DNA of 64,000 nucleotides, taken from NCBI GenBank assembly GCA_963978895.1, contig OZ022247.1:9112947-9176946 (forward strand). The letters run 5' to 3'. The notes below the pieces were generated by a model. The model saw nothing but the letters and a program-made list of their open reading frames with translations. It was not told the DNA's origin and did not search any database. Source of the stretch: Erpobdella octoculata. Taxonomy: Eukaryota; Annelida; Clitellata; Hirudinida; Erpobdellidae. The position numbers were made by a program, and so were the translations under genes. Below, one piece after another: positions 61,792 through 64,000 of this stretch (the stretch's first letter is position 1; the number at the start of each line of letters is the position of its first letter).

Positions 61792-63414
61792 CATTAGACT
61801 TTACACATGTGATTGGTCGCTTGGTTCAAAATCGAAATCAGAAGCTTATTGTAAGAAAAATTGCTTCTGCTACTTATCTATTTCCTCCATATTCAACCTT
61901 TTTATTATCTTCAATCACCAGGCTTGAGGGTTTATTAAATGGTGAGTTGAGTATTTAATATATTTCATTACCATTATTTCAATTTGAGTTGAAGCTGGCC
62001 TTTCATTTTGCAAATGAATATTTTTTGTCACAGAAGACTTAGCTTTTGATTGCATTGTTATGGATCCACCATGGCAGAACAAATCAGTTAAAAGGAAAAG
62101 ATTGCAAGTGCTTTTTGCTTATAATATAAATTTTTATTTTATTATTAATATAATATTACAAATGAAATATATTACTTGTATTATTAATAATAATATTAAT
62201 AATTTTTTAAGTTGTAATTTCTGTATTTTAACAGGTACAATTCATTACCAATGTTTGATTTAAAAATTCTGCCTATCGATAAACTTAGTGCTCCAAACTG
62301 TCTAGTCATCGTGTGGGTTACAAATAAAAAGAAACTAAAAGATTACGTTATAAACAATTTATTTCCTTTGTGGAAAGTTAAATTTCTGACTGTCTGGCAC
62401 TGGTTAAAGGTTCTTTCTTTAAATAATAGCCTGTTTATTATTAATCATTAATTTATAGTTATTGTAATTATAAAAATTTTATTGAATATTTAATCATTCT
62501 TTAAAAGAAGCATTAAAAATGTATTTGTATTGATAAAAATAGTTTTAAAAAGGTATTTAGCAGCAAAAACAGTTTAAGTTTTTAATTAAAAAGGTGACCA
62601 AGAAATTGCAACCCGTCCTTCCCCTTCCCACGCCAAGCGAGTCATCAAAGAAACCTTATGAAAGCATAGTAGTGGGAAGATACACTTCATCTTCTTCAAG
62701 TTGTATACATCTTCCTAATGAAAAGACAATCATTAGCATTCCATCTGCTGTTCATTCCCACAAACCTCCACTTTCTGGTATTTTTTTATTTTGTATTATC
62801 TAGTATTTTAATAATTAGCTTCATAAAACTACTCTGAGATTTTTTGGTAACTGAATATCGAATGTCTTAATCAGACATTTTGTTTTGTTAAATTTTGTTA
62901 ATATTATTTTAATGCAATATGTTTTTAAAACTTTGCAATGTTTTATAACATTCTGAAGACTAATTAATACAAATTTCAAAAAAAGAAATAACTTCAAGTT
63001 CTTCAAATAGATTTCTCTAATTATTCTTTGATTCTGTTGTTCAGCTTTCCTTATAAGAAAATATATGATTTAGCAATATACGAGTATCTTAGACTGTTAA
63101 CTGATACATAGGTTATCAGAATATGTTTATAAAATAAAAAAATATAGCTCAGGATTGAGGGGAGCTTTTTACCAGTAGTATACTTGAGGCATGTTATCAA
63201 ACCAATCTATCAGAAAAAATGTCAGAATGGAGGGAGAGATAGAGAGAGAGAGAGACAGAGAGTAGTAAATGAGGGTTATTAGTGAAGAATGTCACTGTAT
63301 AACAAGTTTTTGATTTTTACAGAAATTTTGAAGCCTTATCTTCCTAATCAGCCCAAATGTCTTGAGTTATTTGCAAGGAACCTTTTACCAGGGTGGCATT
63401 CTTGGGGAAATGAG
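60631..63414 (+). CDS. METTL4: N6-adenine methyltransferase METTL4, 8 exons seen, 3' end off window
   Basis: Exons: 60631-60804, 61323-61361, 61429-61660, 61798-61941, 62034-62103, 62235-62409, 62594-62777, 63323-63414. Phases agree, giving 370 codons; the human protein is 472 aa. MSVV at the start matches the human start. The MT-A70 domain begins around residue 195. The catalytic DPPW is D207-W210 in CIVMDPPWQNKSVKRK, followed by KLSAPNCLVIVWVTN, KKPYESIVVGRY, HSHKPP and CLELFARNLLPGWHSWGNE. METTL4 transfers methyl from SAM to adenine N6; the known substrate is m6Am in U2 snRNA, and DNA 6mA has been reported. Intron 5 needs a GC donor (ATT|GCAAGT). The last exon (expected 'VLKF...') is not in the window. 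Confidence 0.93.
61741..61790. repeat. (TA)n just before METTL4 exon 4
   Basis: 50 bp of TA; only TTACATTAG-like sequence separates it from the exon at 61798. Confidence 0.96.
63228..63262. repeat. (GA)n-rich run
   Basis: GGGAGAGATAGAGAGAGAGA and following GACAGAGAG in METTL4 intron 7. Confidence 0.85.
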
Positions 63415-64000
63415 GTTAGATATAAAAACCAATTTAGAAATTGCAATAAACAAACAAGTTTTACTAGTAATGTTAGTGCTATAATTATTAAGCTTCTGCG
63501 TCCCGTTATTTTTTTGGAACGATATGATACGATACGATTTCTGAAATTTGCCTCGAATTATACGATACGAGACGCCTCGAATAATAACGATACGATATCG
63601 ATACGATACGATACGATATCGGGATCTCGACTGAAGTGGAAATTCATTGAAAAAAATATATAAATATTAAAAAATTTCAAAATTTATAAAAATTTACCAA
63701 ATTTAATTTTTTTTTACAACTTGAAATAAGTTTAATTTGTTTAGTTTCGGTACATCTATTTTTCTAAATTTAGATTCTAAATAAAACACTACCGCCGATA
63801 GTAAGTATTTATTTACTTTATTTAGTACGCATTATGCGGTAGTTTATCAATTTAATTAAATGATTTTACTTGCCGATGAAAAAAAAATTAAAATTATTTT
63901 TTCAAGTAATTGAAAAGTAGAAAACCTTCTAGCACACCAAAAGAACGACATTTTTAGGCAATTCAATAGTGAAAGTGGAAAAACCAATGGAGATAGAAAT
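63415..64000. other. METTL4 intron with CGATA repeats
   Basis: 63515-63620 holds many ACGATACGATATCG units, similar in wording to 7570-7630. I found no exon that continues METTL4, so the terminal exon lies beyond 64000. Confidence 0.5.

Noticed and set aside
62101..62110. GT donor CAA|GTGCTT for METTL4 exon 5
   Set aside because: It puts the next exon out of frame with an early stop; the GC donor three bases earlier preserves the conserved sequence.

Overview
This window is nuclear DNA from an intron-rich, AT-rich invertebrate animal. The evidence is: spliced genes with short AT-rich introns, a motile-cilium gene (RSPH10B), animal THAP/P-type and hAT transposons, L2/CR1-type LINEs, a tRNA-derived SINE, and eukaryotic 82-nt serine tRNA genes without encoded CCA. 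I cannot name the species. About half of the window is repeats or transposon debris.

Layout. 1-4.6 kb: a perfect GATA/GACA array that runs off the left edge. 4.6-9.3 kb: four tRNA genes (three Ser, one Asp) around a P-element-like THAP relic. 9.5-18.2 kb: exons of an EGF-type membrane protein on the + strand, the first one bracketed by inverted repeats. 18.4-19.2 kb: a small hAT element. 19.3 kb: a one-exon coiled-coil gene. 20.1-31.0 kb: three minus-strand exons of a potato-inhibitor-I/eglin-type protease inhibitor. One intron of nearly 9 kb is filled with an L2-like LINE and Helitron-like units carrying TATG arrays. 31-34.5 kb: minisatellites and LINE/DNA-transposon relics. 34.5-40.5 kb: complete 20-exon RSPH10B (about 728 aa). 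41-45.4 kb: YqaJ-domain relic, SINE, and a DDE transposase gene split by a 1.7-kb element with a 6-bp target duplication and TTAGGG-like repeats. 45.8-52.3 kb: complete 21-exon TSR1 (about 788 aa). 52.5-59.5 kb: dispersed repeats, a hAT relic, several LINE 3' ends, and an inverted minisatellite pair around an ATAC array. 60.6-63.4 kb: METTL4 with its DPPW motif, last exon outside the window.

The host genes do unrelated jobs: cilium assembly, 40S ribosome maturation, adenine methylation, protease inhibition and a probable cell-surface EGF protein. They do not form one pathway. The most striking shared feature is that many introns carry tandem repeats directly against the 3' splice site, and in several cases the acceptor itself is the last, mutated repeat unit. 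Two host introns need GC-AG splicing to stay in frame. Exon boundaries were placed by reading splice sites, phase and known family sequence; no transcript data were available.
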